From CAYFQH01 sp964345215 (lineage in GTDB: Bacteria > Bacillota > Clostridia > Christensenellales > Aristaeellaceae), in NCBI GenBank assembly GCA_964345215.1, contig CAYFQH010000016.1:1-41695 (forward strand): a stretch of DNA of 41,695 bases, read 5' to 3'. Numbering within the stretch: position 1 is the first letter of the stretch; the number at the start of each line of letters is the position of its first letter. Made by a program: the position numbers and the translations under genes. This document shows, in pieces, positions 1 to 8,303 of this stretch. Below the pieces are notes generated by a model. It worked only from the letters and a program-made list of their open reading frames with translations. It was not told the origin of the DNA and did not search any database.

Positions 1-815
1 AAAGGGGCGCTTTTTTCGGCTTCATAGGGCACACTGATGTTTCCGGCAATGATTTTCCCCTGTTCATCTACCCATAGCAGGGCGTATAAAGAGGCATGCT
101 GGTCATCGTTACCGTTTTCTATCCGGTCATATAAGGGAAGGCCCTCTACCTGCTGGGCTATGGAACATAAATAAGTACTGTCTTCCATTCCCTGGGGAAT
201 ATGGTGTTCTTCTAAGTACTCCTCCAGGGAAATGGGCCGAGGTATAAAGGCAGCGCTATATATTTGATAGGCCTGACGGGCGGTAATCAATAAATGGGGC
301 TCAGGCGCCGGATTCCAGCCGATAGCGGTAAGGGCTTCCTTCACTTGATTGATTAAAGGTTGGTTGGCCTTAGAAAAGCCCTGCAAATCTGCCACAAGAT
401 AAGTGTTTGGGTGCATATACTGGCCTTCGCTGGTGGTAATAGGTAAAAAACCATATTCCACCGGCCCGATGCGGTGCTTTTGCGTGCGCCCAGCCGCCAA
501 ATAGGGAGATAATTTTTCAAGATCAAAAGCCTTTGCCTTTAGTTTGTACTGTATTTGAGGCAAGGCGGCCATCCCCTGGGCTAGAATTCGCGTTTCGGTC
601 TGCTCTATTTCACCTTCTGCAAAAGCCCCCTCTGGTAACGTTCCTTTTAGCTCCAACGCCCTTTCTTCCACCCGGTTTTCTTCCCTTTGTGCTTGTATCA
701 AGGCCTCTGTCCCTTCTATTCTCGGGCTTTGATCCCCCTTTTCACCGCAAGCTGATAACAATAGGCTTAACCCCGCAAGGAGTAAACAAAGACTTTTCAT
801 TTTTAATGTTTTCAT
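1..815 (-). CDS. Putative lipoprotein, third gene of sigma/anti-sigma operon (3' end off the left edge)
   Basis: An open frame reads leftward from ATG at 815 with no stop before the window edge, giving 271 codons. The N-terminus is a signal peptide with a lipobox (Leu-Leu-Ser-Ala-Cys-Gly at about residues 18-23), so the product should be lipidated and anchored outside the membrane. An in-frame ATG at 800 is an alternative start; GGAAGGGACAAT just upstream of 815 supports the longer form. After the lipobox comes a charged, Glu-rich helical stretch, then a mixed globular region ending in segments such as ALLWVDEQGKIIAGNISVPY. I do not recognise the family. The gene lies 30 bp downstream of the anti-sigma-like gene on the same strand and is probably cotranscribed, so a sensory or envelope-stress role is possible but only inferred. 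Confidence 0.75.
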   Translation of the reverse strand, partial: MKTLKMKSLCLLLAGLSLLLSACGEKGDQSPRIEGTEALIQAQREENRVEERALELKGTLPEGAFAEGEIEQTETRILAQGMAALPQIQYKLKAKAFDLEKLSPYLAAGRTQKHRIGPVEYGFLPITTSEGQYMHPNTYLVADLQGFSKANQPLINQVKEALTAIGWNPAPEPHLLITARQAYQIYSAAFIPRPISLEEYLEEHHIPQGMEDSTYLCSIAQQVEGLPLYDRIENGNDDQHASLYALLWVDEQGKIIAGNISVPYEAEKSAP

Positions 816-845
816 ATTGTCCCTTCCTTTTTGGCCTACAGCCTT

Positions 846-1733
846 TTAGGGAATAGACAAAATCATTTCTTCTGCCTCTTCACGGCTTATAGGCCCAATA
901 ATATGATACAGTTCGTTGGGTTTTTTCCAAACAGCCAGTAAATCATCTCCGTTGGATGAAAAATAGACCTTTAACCCCTTTTTTAGTTCTACCGTTTCCC
1001 CTTGGCGGCTTTGAGCATAGCTTTGGCTCAAGTCCTCCGGGATTTCGCTCCCCCTGTAGCGGTATTCTGCCTTTTTGCCGCCGGGACCGGTGTAGGCGGC
1101 GGTGATTTCATCTGCCCATTCCATCCAGCGTATTTTGAGCTTATAGCTTTGGGCCTGCCAGCCTTGGGGCAAGGCGTGGGGCACTTTGGGATCCTGCCCT
1201 ATGTTTTGGGCCAGTTCATCTAAGGTTTTAAAAGTATATACAGCTTCTTTTTTTGTGCCTTCCCCTTCCTGCCCGGCGCTGGTAACAGGTATGGTACCCG
1301 GGCGGTAGGTTTGGGCTGTAACAATATACTGGCTTTGGTCTGTAGAGGGGCCGGTTATAAACCGCTGATGGGATAAAAACACTTCTACCCCCAAAAGAAT
1401 AACCACTAAAAAGGCTCCTGTTTTGGCCAGGCGCAGCCCCCAGCTGTCGGGCACCTTTTCCTCCCGTCTTTTCCTATTCATATAACGGCGGATCACTTTC
1501 CAGTTTCTCTTTTGCCCGGAAGGCGCCAGGTCATTTTCTTTCTTTACAGTTGCCAGCAGCTCTTCACAAAAGGCAATGAGGCTGCCGTTGACCTGCCGGG
1601 TGTCCTTTGCCAACTCCTGCTCGACGGCCTCATCAACCATTTTTTCAAACCGCTCTAAGGGCAATTGGCCCGCCTCCACCATGTGATAGAGGGCCATGAT
1701 TTTTTCTTCATTTTTATTTAATCTTTTTTTCAT
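846..1733 (-). CDS. One-TM anti-sigma-like protein with DUF4367-like C-terminal domain
   Basis: The 295-residue product has a charged cytoplasmic N-terminal part (about 1-100), one hydrophobic segment (about 104-120, TGAFLVVILLGVEVFL) and an extracellular C-terminal half. The last 125 residues (from about 170: YTFKTLDELAQ, then VPHALPQGWQ, ending in HIIGPISREEAEEMILSI) resemble the DUF4367 domain found on many clostridial proteins encoded next to ECF sigma factors. It starts 13 bp after the sigma stop, behind GAGGGAGATACCA, so the two are almost certainly cotranscribed. The usual arrangement would have the N-terminal part bind the sigma factor and the outer domain sense a signal. No zinc-binding HxxxCxxC anti-sigma motif is visible, so the anti-sigma role rests on topology and gene order. 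Confidence 0.7.
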   Translation of the reverse strand: MKKRLNKNEEKIMALYHMVEAGQLPLERFEKMVDEAVEQELAKDTRQVNGSLIAFCEELLATVKKENDLAPSGQKRNWKVIRRYMNRKRREEKVPDSWGLRLAKTGAFLVVILLGVEVFLSHQRFITGPSTDQSQYIVTAQTYRPGTIPVTSAGQEGEGTKKEAVYTFKTLDELAQNIGQDPKVPHALPQGWQAQSYKLKIRWMEWADEITAAYTGPGGKKAEYRYRGSEIPEDLSQSYAQSRQGETVELKKGLKVYFSSNGDDLLAVWKKPNELYHIIGPISREEAEEMILSIP

Positions 1734-1746
1734 TGGTATCTCCCTC

Positions 1747-2477
1747 TCATAAGGTATAGTAAAGGCACATGCAAAAGGTGACGAAAAAAAACAAAAAAGT
1801 TTTATTATTTTTTTTTGCTTTTTGGCGGATACGGTAAATCAGCGCTTTAATGGCCCCTACGCTGGTGCTTTGTTTTTTAGCAATATGAGCAATAGGCTGA
1901 TTGTTTACAAAAAAGGCATCAAACACCTGTTTTTCTTTAGGGCTTAACTGCAATATAATCTGGTCAATCAGCTGCCGATTTTCCTGCTTTTGAAGACTTT
2001 TTTCAATAAGGTCTTGCTCATCCGCCAGTTCCGGAGCCTTTTCATCGTCGATTGAAAAAGCCTTCTTCCCTTGCCGGTAACGCTGTTGCTGGGCATAGGG
2101 CAGCAGCCTGTGGTTACAGGTTTTCATCAACCAGCCGAGCAAGTTTGGGTGGTCTTTTAGAACCGGATATTGCTCAAAAGCTAAAATAAAAACTTCCTGC
2201 AAGGTTTCGTCAATTAAATCGTTAAAAGCCGGATCGTAATTCATTTTACGCCGGCACATTTTTTCAAGCACAGGGTNNNNNNNNNNNNNNNNNNNNNNNN
2301 NNNNNNNNNNNNNNNNNNNNNNNNNNNNNNNNNNNNNNNNNNNNNNNNNNNNNNNNNNNNNNNNNNNNNNNNNNNNTTAAAAGCCGGATCGTAATTCATT
2401 TTACGCCGGCACATTTTTTCAAGCACAGGGTAATAGGCTTGGTAGATTTCTTCTGTAAAAATATGTGCATCCTTCAC
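1747..2477 (-). CDS. ECF-like sigma-70 factor, split by a scaffold gap (true product about 191 aa)
   Basis: The gene starts at GTG 2477 behind AAGGAGGTCCAAGG and ends at TGA 1747. A run of 100 N (2277-2376) interrupts it, and the 55 nt before the gap (2222-2276) are repeated exactly after it (2377-2431). Removing one copy plus the Ns leaves 576 nt, an intact 191-codon frame. The product has a sigma region 2 (about 9-75, with YDPAFNDLIDETLQEVFILA) and a region 4 helix-turn-helix (about 118-170, LSPKEKQVFDAFF then TSVGAIKALIYRIRQKAK). The final 19 residues are strongly hydrophobic (FLFFFVTFCMCLYYTL), which is unusual for a sigma factor and depends on the reading of an A9 tract at 1808-1816. The next two genes encode an anti-sigma-like protein and a lipoprotein. 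The regulon is unknown. Confidence 0.85.
2222..2431. other. Scaffold gap (100 N) flanked by 55-nt duplicated contig ends
   Basis: Positions 2277-2376 are exactly 100 N. The 55 nt at 2222-2276 and 2377-2431 are identical. Collapsing the duplicate restores an uninterrupted sigma factor frame. This is best read as two contig ends overlapping by one assembly k-mer and joined with a default-size gap, not as a biological repeat. Confidence 0.95.
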
Positions 2478-2629
2478 CCTTGGACCTCCTTGTGTCTGTT
2501 CCCGGTATGGCTAAGGCTACAGTTTACCTTCGATAAGGGCTTTAAAACTCCTTTAATGTAAAAAGGGTGCGCAAAATAAGGCTGGCAGGCATCGTCAAAC
2601 CCACCGGCTCCCTTACATATACCTACTCT

Positions 2630-3061
2630 TTACTTCTTTTTCGCAAGGGGGTTTGTATCAATGCTGCTTCGGTATACAACAAATCGCTGGTATAAAAACT
2701 CCAATGCAAAGTTTAGCACCATGGTGCCAATTAACACAACATATTCGTTTACGCCCCGACCCGTAAGCCTGTCGCCTGCCAAGGTAGAAACAGGGGTAAA
2801 CACAGCATAGAACAAAAACACCAACGCCATGGCCTGAGGTACCTTTTTATCGCTGCGGAAGGTATAGCGCCGGTTGAAGGTAAAGTTCCACAATACGCTT
2901 AAAATAAGGGAAAGACCGTAACCCAGCCAATAAGCAAAATGAAGGACCTCGTTAAACAGCACAAAGGTGCCAACTTGAATAAGCCCTGCCGATGCAGAGA
3001 ATAGGGTAAACTTAATAGCTTGCCATAGGGTTTTTTTGCCTTTTCCAGTAAATGAATCCAT
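2630..3061 (-). CDS. GtrA-family four-TM membrane protein
   Basis: A 143-residue product with four hydrophobic segments and the GtrA-family loop motif FTFNRRYTFRSD after the second, plus a C-terminal FLYQRFVVYR. GtrA-family proteins are thought to help move bactoprenyl-linked sugars across the membrane for wall or envelope glycosylation. A longer frame begins at 3148, but the ATG at 3061 is preceded by AAGGAGGAAAAAT, an excellent ribosome site, and the extra 29 residues do not look like the family. No glycosyltransferase is adjacent, so the substrate cannot be guessed. It has its own promoter and is monocistronic here. Confidence 0.85.
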   Translation of the reverse strand: MDSFTGKGKKTLWQAIKFTLFSASAGLIQVGTFVLFNEVLHFAYWLGYGLSLILSVLWNFTFNRRYTFRSDKKVPQAMALVFLFYAVFTPVSTLAGDRLTGRGVNEYVVLIGTMVLNFALEFLYQRFVVYRSSIDTNPLAKKK

Positions 3062-3161
3062 ATTTTTCCTCCTTAAGCGCCCCGTCTGTGCTTTGCAGGT
3101 ATGATTTTTGATTCTCCCTGGCTCTGCACCTTTGCCAAACCGGAGCAACTCATGTAGCCAT

Positions 3162-3190
3162 AGTATAGTCCAGAACTAAAGGATGTACAA
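3162..3190 (-). promoter_or_regulatory. Sigma-A-type promoter of the gtrA-like gene
   Basis: Read on the minus strand: -35 TTGTAC (3190-3185), 17-nt spacer, -10 TATACT (3167-3162). The predicted start near 3155 leaves a leader of about 94 nt before the ATG at 3061. Confidence 0.65.
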
Positions 3191-3404
3191 TTTATTTTTT
3201 ATATCAATCCTTTCAGCCTTGCTTTTTTCAGTCGTTTCTCTTGTATGCCCCAGCCACTGCCATATGAGCTATTTTACTGATAAAAGCCCGTAACGTCCTT
3301 GGGCAAAATCACTAACAAAATCAAGGGTTTATGTGAAATAATAGTCAACCAAGGCCCTTGAAAACAGAAGTACATAACAAAAACAGAAAAGCGCCTAAAA
3401 GTCC
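3191..3404. other. Intergenic stretch between divergent gtrA-like and livJ promoters
   Basis: The gene-free span 3062-3489 holds the two divergent promoters at its edges. Between them the sequence is AT-rich with no convincing ORF, RNA motif or strong hairpin that I can see. Confidence 0.5.
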
Positions 3405-3433
3405 TTGCGGTGTTTTCAAACAGAAGATATAAT
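3405..3433 (+). promoter_or_regulatory. Sigma-A-type promoter of the liv operon
   Basis: -35 TTGCGG (3405-3410), 17-nt spacer, perfect -10 TATAAT (3428-3433). The predicted start near 3440 gives a short leader of about 50 nt to livJ, with no obvious riboswitch. Confidence 0.75.
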
Positions 3434-3489
3434 GAGGCATGCCTTTTGTATACAAAAGCGCAAATGAAGATTGAGAGGGAGAATAGAAA

Positions 3490-4623
3490 ATGAAAAAAAC
3501 GCTCACCCTTGTCCTGTCCATGATGCTGCTGGTATCCTGTTTGGTCTTTCCCGCCCTGGCGGAAGATACCATTAAAATTGGCGGCATCGGCTGCCTATCC
3601 GGCACTTATGCTATGTATGGTATTGGTGTACGTAACGGAATTGATTTATATATTGAACAGTTAAACGCCGCCGGCGGTATTGACGGCAAGCTGGTTGAGG
3701 TTATTTGGGAAGACGATGAAGGCGCCCCGGAAAAAGCAACCAACGCTTATAATAAATTGGTTCAAAACGACGAGGTTGTAGCCATTTTAGGCTCCGTATT
3801 AACCGGTGCTACCGATGCAGTGGCTGACTACGCCGCAGAAGACGGTATTCCCATGATTACCCCTTCTGCAACAGCTTACTACATTACCACCGACCGGCCC
3901 AATGTGTTTCGCACCTGCTTTTTAGATCCCTTTCAAGGCATCAGCATGGCCAACTTTGTCAAAGATGAGTTTAATGCCACCAAACTTGCAGTTTTATACG
4001 AAAACGGCAGTGAATATTCAACTGGATTAAAGGATACCTTTATCGCCCAAGCCACCGCCAACGGCCAGGAAATTTTAGCCGTAGAAGCCTCGGCCAAAGG
4101 GGATGTAGACTTTAAACCCCAGCTGACGAAAATTAAAGAAATGAACCCTGAAGTGGTGTTCCTGCCTTACTATGGCCCTGAAGCCGCCTATATTCTGGCC
4201 CAGGCAAAAGAGTTGGGCCTTGAAACAAAATTTGTTGGCGCCGATGGCATCTCCAGTATTGTTGAGTCCATCAGCGATAAAAGCCTTTTAACCAACATGT
4301 ATTATTCCGATCACTTCTCCAATAGCGCCGACAGCGAAATGGTAAAAACCTTCCTGGCAGGTTATGAGGCCAAATACGGTGAATTGCCCAGCATTTCCTT
4401 CTCGGCCACCAGCTACGATGCCGCCTTGGTTTTAACCACAGCCATTAAAAATGCCGGTTCTATGGCGTATGATGCCGTGGTGGATGCCATTAAAGCTACC
4501 AATGTAGAAGGAGTATCCGGGGTGATTACCTTTGATGACCATAACGACCCCATTAAAAGTGCCTTTATTTTAAACTTTGACGAGGAAGGAAATCAGGTCT
4601 TCGTCAAGCAGCAAAACCCATAA
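3490..4623 (+). CDS. livJ: Branched-chain amino acid-type ABC transporter substrate-binding protein
   Basis: A 377-residue periplasmic-binding-fold protein of the LivJ/LivK (type I, Peripla_BP_6) family. Typical motifs are IKIGGIGCLSGTYAMYG at the mature N-terminus, then GIDLYIEQLNAAGGIDGK and VVAILGSVLTGATDAV. The signal peptide (1-24) ends in ALA before EDT, a signal peptidase I type site. A Cys at residue 17 (LVSC) sits inside the hydrophobic core and is a poor lipobox because AXA follows seven residues later. It heads the livJ–livH–livMG–livF operon. Branched-chain amino acids are the family default, but members also bind urea, amides or aromatic compounds, so the ligand is not certain. 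The GAGAGGGAGAATAGAAA ribosome site fixes the start. Confidence 0.9.
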   Translation: MKKTLTLVLSMMLLVSCLVFPALAEDTIKIGGIGCLSGTYAMYGIGVRNGIDLYIEQLNAAGGIDGKLVEVIWEDDEGAPEKATNAYNKLVQNDEVVAILGSVLTGATDAVADYAAEDGIPMITPSATAYYITTDRPNVFRTCFLDPFQGISMANFVKDEFNATKLAVLYENGSEYSTGLKDTFIAQATANGQEILAVEASAKGDVDFKPQLTKIKEMNPEVVFLPYYGPEAAYILAQAKELGLETKFVGADGISSIVESISDKSLLTNMYYSDHFSNSADSEMVKTFLAGYEAKYGELPSISFSATSYDAALVLTTAIKNAGSMAYDAVVDAIKATNVEGVSGVITFDDHNDPIKSAFILNFDEEGNQVFVKQQNP

Positions 4624-4682
4624 CATAAGCTTCATTCGCCAGCTAATTGAACCTGTTATTGGGGGCAATGTATCTTCCAAGG

Positions 4683-4725
4683 GCCCTTTCCTCAAAGGTA
4701 AAATTTGCCGTTTTGAGGGAAGGGC
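4683..4725 (+). promoter_or_regulatory. Intercistronic stem-loop between livJ and livH
   Basis: Positions 4683-4696 pair with 4712-4725: a 14-bp stem with one G-T pair and a 15-nt loop that can pair further. It is not followed by a clean T run, so it looks like an mRNA 3'-end stabiliser or partial terminator that would keep binding-protein expression above that of the permeases. Confidence 0.65.
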
Positions 4726-4808
4726 TATGTTTATTATGATTGCGTCATGGTTGCAAAAATGAACAATGTAATAACAAAATCGGAACTGCAAAAATCAAAG
4801 TGGAAAGG

Positions 4809-5693
4809 ATGAAAATCTTGCTTTTCCTTAATCAAATCATCAACGGCCTGGGCACAGGGGCCATTTATGCCTTAATTGCCCTTGGCTACACCATGGTATA
4901 TGGTATTGTTCGGCTGATCAACTTTGCTCATGGGGATATTATTATGGTGGGCTCCTACACGGTGGTGTTGCTCATGGTCAATGTGGGCGTGCCTTTTCCT
5001 ATTGCCCTTGTGGCTTCTATGCTAGTGTGTGTCTTATTCGGCGTAGTCATTGAGCGCATTGCCTACAGGCCTCTTCGGGAAGCCCCCCGCATTTCTTCGC
5101 TGATTACCGCCATTGGGGTCAGCTATTTTTTGCAAAACAGTGCCCAGCTTTTATTTTCAGCCAACCCCAGGCCTTTTCCAACCGTTATCCAAGCAGCGCC
5201 CATTGTCATTGGCCGTTTCAGCCTAAGCTTTATTACCCTTTTAACGGTAGTGGTATCGGTGATTTTGATGATTTTATTAACCTTATTCGTTCAAAAAACC
5301 CGTATGGGCAAAGCCATGCGCGCTGTAAGCCAGGACACGGGGGCCGCCAAACTCATGGGTATTAATGTAGATGTAACCATTTCCATTACCTTTGCCATTG
5401 GTTGTGCCCTGGCAGCCATTGGAGCCGTTTTATACAACATGGCCTACCCCGCCGTTAGCCCCACCATGGGTGCCATGCCCGGCTTAAAGGCCTTTATCGC
5501 CGCAGTGCTGGGAGGTATTGGCGTTCTTCCCGGTGCCATGCTAGGGGGCTTTATTCTAGGTGTGGCCGAAAGCCTGACCAAGGGCTTTATTTCCACCCAG
5601 TTATCCGATGCGGTGGTCTATGGTATTTTAATTGTGGTACTGCTGTCCAAACCATCGGGTTTGCTGGGCAATACGGCCCGCGAGAAAGTGTAA
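4809..5693 (+). CDS. livH: Branched-chain amino acid-type ABC permease LivH
   Basis: A 294-residue inner-membrane permease with the LivH N-terminal signature NQIINGLGTGAIYALIALGY and multiple TM segments; the conserved permease loop is GAMPGLKAFIAAVLGG. The frame is open back to 4740, but those residues (MRHGCKNEQC...) are unlike the family. ATG 4809 follows GGAAAGG with no spacing, so TTG 4818 (giving MLFLNQ...) with the same ribosome site at normal distance is a credible true start. It pairs with the permease half of the next gene to form the membrane channel. Confidence 0.9.
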   Translation: MKILLFLNQIINGLGTGAIYALIALGYTMVYGIVRLINFAHGDIIMVGSYTVVLLMVNVGVPFPIALVASMLVCVLFGVVIERIAYRPLREAPRISSLITAIGVSYFLQNSAQLLFSANPRPFPTVIQAAPIVIGRFSLSFITLLTVVVSVILMILLTLFVQKTRMGKAMRAVSQDTGAAKLMGINVDVTISITFAIGCALAAIGAVLYNMAYPAVSPTMGAMPGLKAFIAAVLGGIGVLPGAMLGGFILGVAESLTKGFISTQLSDAVVYGILIVVLLSKPSGLLGNTAREKV

Positions 5694-5700
5694 GGTGCCC

Positions 5701-7524
5701 ATGATGACAAAAAAATTTAAATCCTATGCGCTTAACCTATCGGCAGTTTTTATTGCTTTCATTGTTCTTTCCGCTCTTATTCAAACCGGGGTTATCAACA
5801 AGTATTACGCAGGCATCTTAATTTTAGCAGGGATCAATATTATTATGACCGTTAGTCTGAACCTGACCACAGGCTTTTTAGGGGAGCTGGCCCTTGGCCA
5901 CGCCGGATTTATGAGCGTTGGCGCCTTTACCGCCAGTATTATAACCAAAGCCATAACCGAAAGCTCGGCCCTTGATCCAACTCTTATTCTGCCCGTCTCC
6001 CTCCTTGCCGGTGGGCTTTTGGCTGCCGTCGCGGGACTGATTATCGGCATCCCTGCCCTTAGGCTAAGGGGAGACTATTTAGCCATTATTACCCTTGGCT
6101 TTGGAGAAATTATCCGGGTTATTATTCAAAACATGTCCATTACTGGTGGAGCTGCAGGCATCAGCCGTATTCCAAGGGTTAACAACTTTTCCATTACCTA
6201 TTTTATTATGGTTGCCGTTATTGCCATGATGTTTACCCTTGGCCGCTCCCGCCATGGCCGGGCCATTATTTCCATTCGTGAAAACGATGTGGCGGCAGAG
6301 GCAACAGGCATTTCAACCACCTATTATAAAATTTTCGCCTTTACCCTGGCCGCCTTCTTTGCCGGCATTGCAGGAGGCCTATATGCCCATCATGTCGGCC
6401 GTATTTCCGCCGATTCCTTTGGCTTTAATAAATCTATCGAATACTTGGTAATGGTGGTTTTGGGGGGCATGGGCTCCATTACCGGAAGCATTATATCTGC
6501 CACAGCCTTAACTTTGTTACCGGAAGTTTTAAGGGAGTTTTCTGATTACCGCCTATTGGTTTACAGCATTTTGCTGGTGGTGATGATGCTCTTTCGCCCT
6601 TCAGGCCTAATGGGTACAGCTGAATTTTCCTTAGTGCGCCTGTGGGATAAAGTAGCGAAAAAATTTCCCCGCAAAAAGAAAGACCGGTCTCCCCTTTTGC
6701 CCGATGTACCCCGATATGACGTTGGAGAAAATGACGAGCCGGTGCTGGTAACCAAAAACCTGGGTATTCGCTTTGGCGGCCTTCAGGCGGCGGAGAATGT
6801 AAACCTATCCCTTCACGATAACGAAATTGTAGGTTTAATTGGCCCTAATGGTGCCGGCAAAACCACGGTATTCAATCTGTTAACCGGGGTGTACCTGCCC
6901 ACAGATGGGGAAATTGTTCTGCTGGGCAAACCTGTTACCGGCAAAAAAACTCACGAAATTGTAACGGCGGGCATTGCTCGAACCTTCCAAAACATCCGCC
7001 TGTTTAAATCCATGACCGTGCTTGAAAACATCAAGGTGGCCTTTCACAGCCGCATGCACTATTCTGCTGGCAGCGGTATTTTTAGAACCCCCAGCTACGC
7101 CAGGGAAGAACAGGGTATCGACATTCGCGCCATGGAACTATTGCGGGTCTTTCAAATGGAAAATACCGCCAATGTGCCTGCCCATAGCCTGCCCTACGGC
7201 CAGCAGCGCAAGCTTGAAATCTGCCGGGCCTTGGCCACTAACCCCAAAGTGCTTTTGCTGGATGAGCCGGCAGCGGGAATGAACCCCATTGAAACGGCGG
7301 AGCTGATGGAAACCATTCGCTTAATCAGGGAACAGTTTTCCGTAGCAGTGCTATTGATTGAACATGATATGAAGCTGGTCATGGGTATTTGTGAACGGAT
7401 TTATGTTCTAAGCTATGGCCAGGTCATTGCCGAAGGCTCCCCCGGTGAAATTGCTGCCAATCCCCAGGTAATTACCGCCTACCTTGGCAAACCCAAAGAA
7501 AAGGAGGCAGCCACCAATGCTTAA
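5701..7524 (+). CDS. livMG: Fused LivM permease–LivG ATPase
   Basis: One continuous 607-residue frame joins two proteins that are usually separate. Residues 1 to about 320 are a LivM-type permease (TTGFLGELALGHAGFMSVGA, later YLVMVVLGGMGSITGS). A basic linker (KKFPRKKKDRSPLLPDVPRY, about 320-340) leads into a complete LivG ATPase: Walker A GPNGAGKTT near 381, signature PYGQQRKLEICRA near 498, Walker B VLLLDEPAAGMNP near 518 and switch EHDM. The start is ATG 5701 (or 5704), 8 bp after livH; the upstream frame to 5632 lies inside livH. No stop or frameshift is visible at the junction. The product should supply one permease subunit with its own nucleotide-binding domain. Confidence 0.9.
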   Translation: MMTKKFKSYALNLSAVFIAFIVLSALIQTGVINKYYAGILILAGINIIMTVSLNLTTGFLGELALGHAGFMSVGAFTASIITKAITESSALDPTLILPVSLLAGGLLAAVAGLIIGIPALRLRGDYLAIITLGFGEIIRVIIQNMSITGGAAGISRIPRVNNFSITYFIMVAVIAMMFTLGRSRHGRAIISIRENDVAAEATGISTTYYKIFAFTLAAFFAGIAGGLYAHHVGRISADSFGFNKSIEYLVMVVLGGMGSITGSIISATALTLLPEVLREFSDYRLLVYSILLVVMMLFRPSGLMGTAEFSLVRLWDKVAKKFPRKKKDRSPLLPDVPRYDVGENDEPVLVTKNLGIRFGGLQAAENVNLSLHDNEIVGLIGPNGAGKTTVFNLLTGVYLPTDGEIVLLGKPVTGKKTHEIVTAGIARTFQNIRLFKSMTVLENIKVAFHSRMHYSAGSGIFRTPSYAREEQGIDIRAMELLRVFQMENTANVPAHSLPYGQQRKLEICRALATNPKVLLLDEPAAGMNPIETAELMETIRLIREQFSVAVLLIEHDMKLVMGICERIYVLSYGQVIAEGSPGEIAANPQVITAYLGKPKEKEAATNA

Positions 7525-8221
7525 TGTAAGCGACTTAAATGTGTTCTACGGCTCCATTCACGCCCTGCGGGACATCAACTTTTCCGTTGCCAAAGGCGAA
7601 ATCGTAACCCTTATCGGGGCCAACGGAGCGGGAAAAACCACGGTACTCCACGCCGTATCAAGGCTGATTCCCGCTAAATCAGGGCAGATTGTTTTTAATG
7701 ATCAGGAAATTACCAGCACCGAAGCCCATCAATTAGTGCCCATGGGGCTGGCCCAGGTACCGGAAGGCCGCCGGGTGTTCCCCTCAATGACCGTTTTAGA
7801 AAACCTAGAGATGGGTGCCTACACCAGAGGCAGTAAAAGCGAGATTGCCCAGGATTTAGACATGATTTTTCACCATTTCCCCAGGCTGAAAGAACGGGTA
7901 AAACAGGCCGCTGGCACCCTCTCTGGAGGAGAGCAGCAAATGCTGGCCACCGCCAGGGCCCTGATGAGCCATCCAAGCCTTTTGATGATGGACGAACCCT
8001 CCATGGGCCTATCCCCTATTTTGGTTGATGAAATTTTTTCCATTATCCAACAGATTAATAAAGAAGGCACTACTATTTTATTGGTAGAACAAAATGCCAA
8101 CATGGCCCTTGGCATTGCCCACCGAGCCTATGTGCTGGAAACCGGCCGCATCGTAATGGAAGGAGAAGCCAAAGCCCTTTTAGACGATGCCAAGGTAAAA
8201 CGAGCCTACTTGGGTACCTAA
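7517..8221 (+). CDS. livF: Branched-chain amino acid-type ABC ATPase LivF
   Basis: A 234-residue ATPase with Walker A GANGAGKTT near residue 34, the LivF-specific AQVPEGRRVFPSMTV segment, signature LSGGEQQM near 134, Walker B LLMMDEPSMGLSP near 154 and switch VEQNA. ATG 7517 overlaps the 3' end of livMG by 8 nt and has AAGGAGG at proper distance inside that gene, which implies translational coupling. It is the last gene of the operon, and the terminator at 8241 follows directly. LivF and the LivG domain form the asymmetric nucleotide-binding pair. Confidence 0.92.
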   Translation: MLNVSDLNVFYGSIHALRDINFSVAKGEIVTLIGANGAGKTTVLHAVSRLIPAKSGQIVFNDQEITSTEAHQLVPMGLAQVPEGRRVFPSMTVLENLEMGAYTRGSKSEIAQDLDMIFHHFPRLKERVKQAAGTLSGGEQQMLATARALMSHPSLLMMDEPSMGLSPILVDEIFSIIQQINKEGTTILLVEQNANMALGIAHRAYVLETGRIVMEGEAKALLDDAKVKRAYLGT

Positions 8222-8240
8222 GCCTTTATATTGTTGCATC

Positions 8241-8280
8241 AAAAAAGCCTGTTCGGTGATAACATTGAACAGGCTTTTTT
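8241..8280 (+). terminator. Bidirectional rho-independent terminator
   Basis: Arms AAAAAAGCCTGTTC (8241-8254) and GAACAGGCTTTTTT (8267-8280) form a 14-bp stem with A and T tracts on either side. It ends the liv operon and can also serve the convergent RpiR-family gene. Confidence 0.9.
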
Positions 8281-8303
8281 GTATTCACAGCTTAAGTTGA
8301 CTT

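Noticed and set aside
2222..2431. A 55-nt tandem repeat interrupted by unknown sequence
   Set aside because: Both copies end exactly at the N run and collapsing them restores the sigma frame, so this is an assembly effect.
3490..3560. LivJ as lipoprotein through Cys17 (LVSC)
   Set aside because: The Cys sits inside the hydrophobic core, and a better peptidase I site (ALA before EDT) follows it.
4740..4808. N-terminal extension of LivH from 4740
   Set aside because: The added residues are polar and unlike the family; the hairpin region lies just upstream and no ribosome site precedes 4740.
8241..8280. An insertion-sequence inverted repeat
   Set aside because: The palindrome has A/T tracts and sits between convergent genes, typical of a terminator; no transposase is present in the window.
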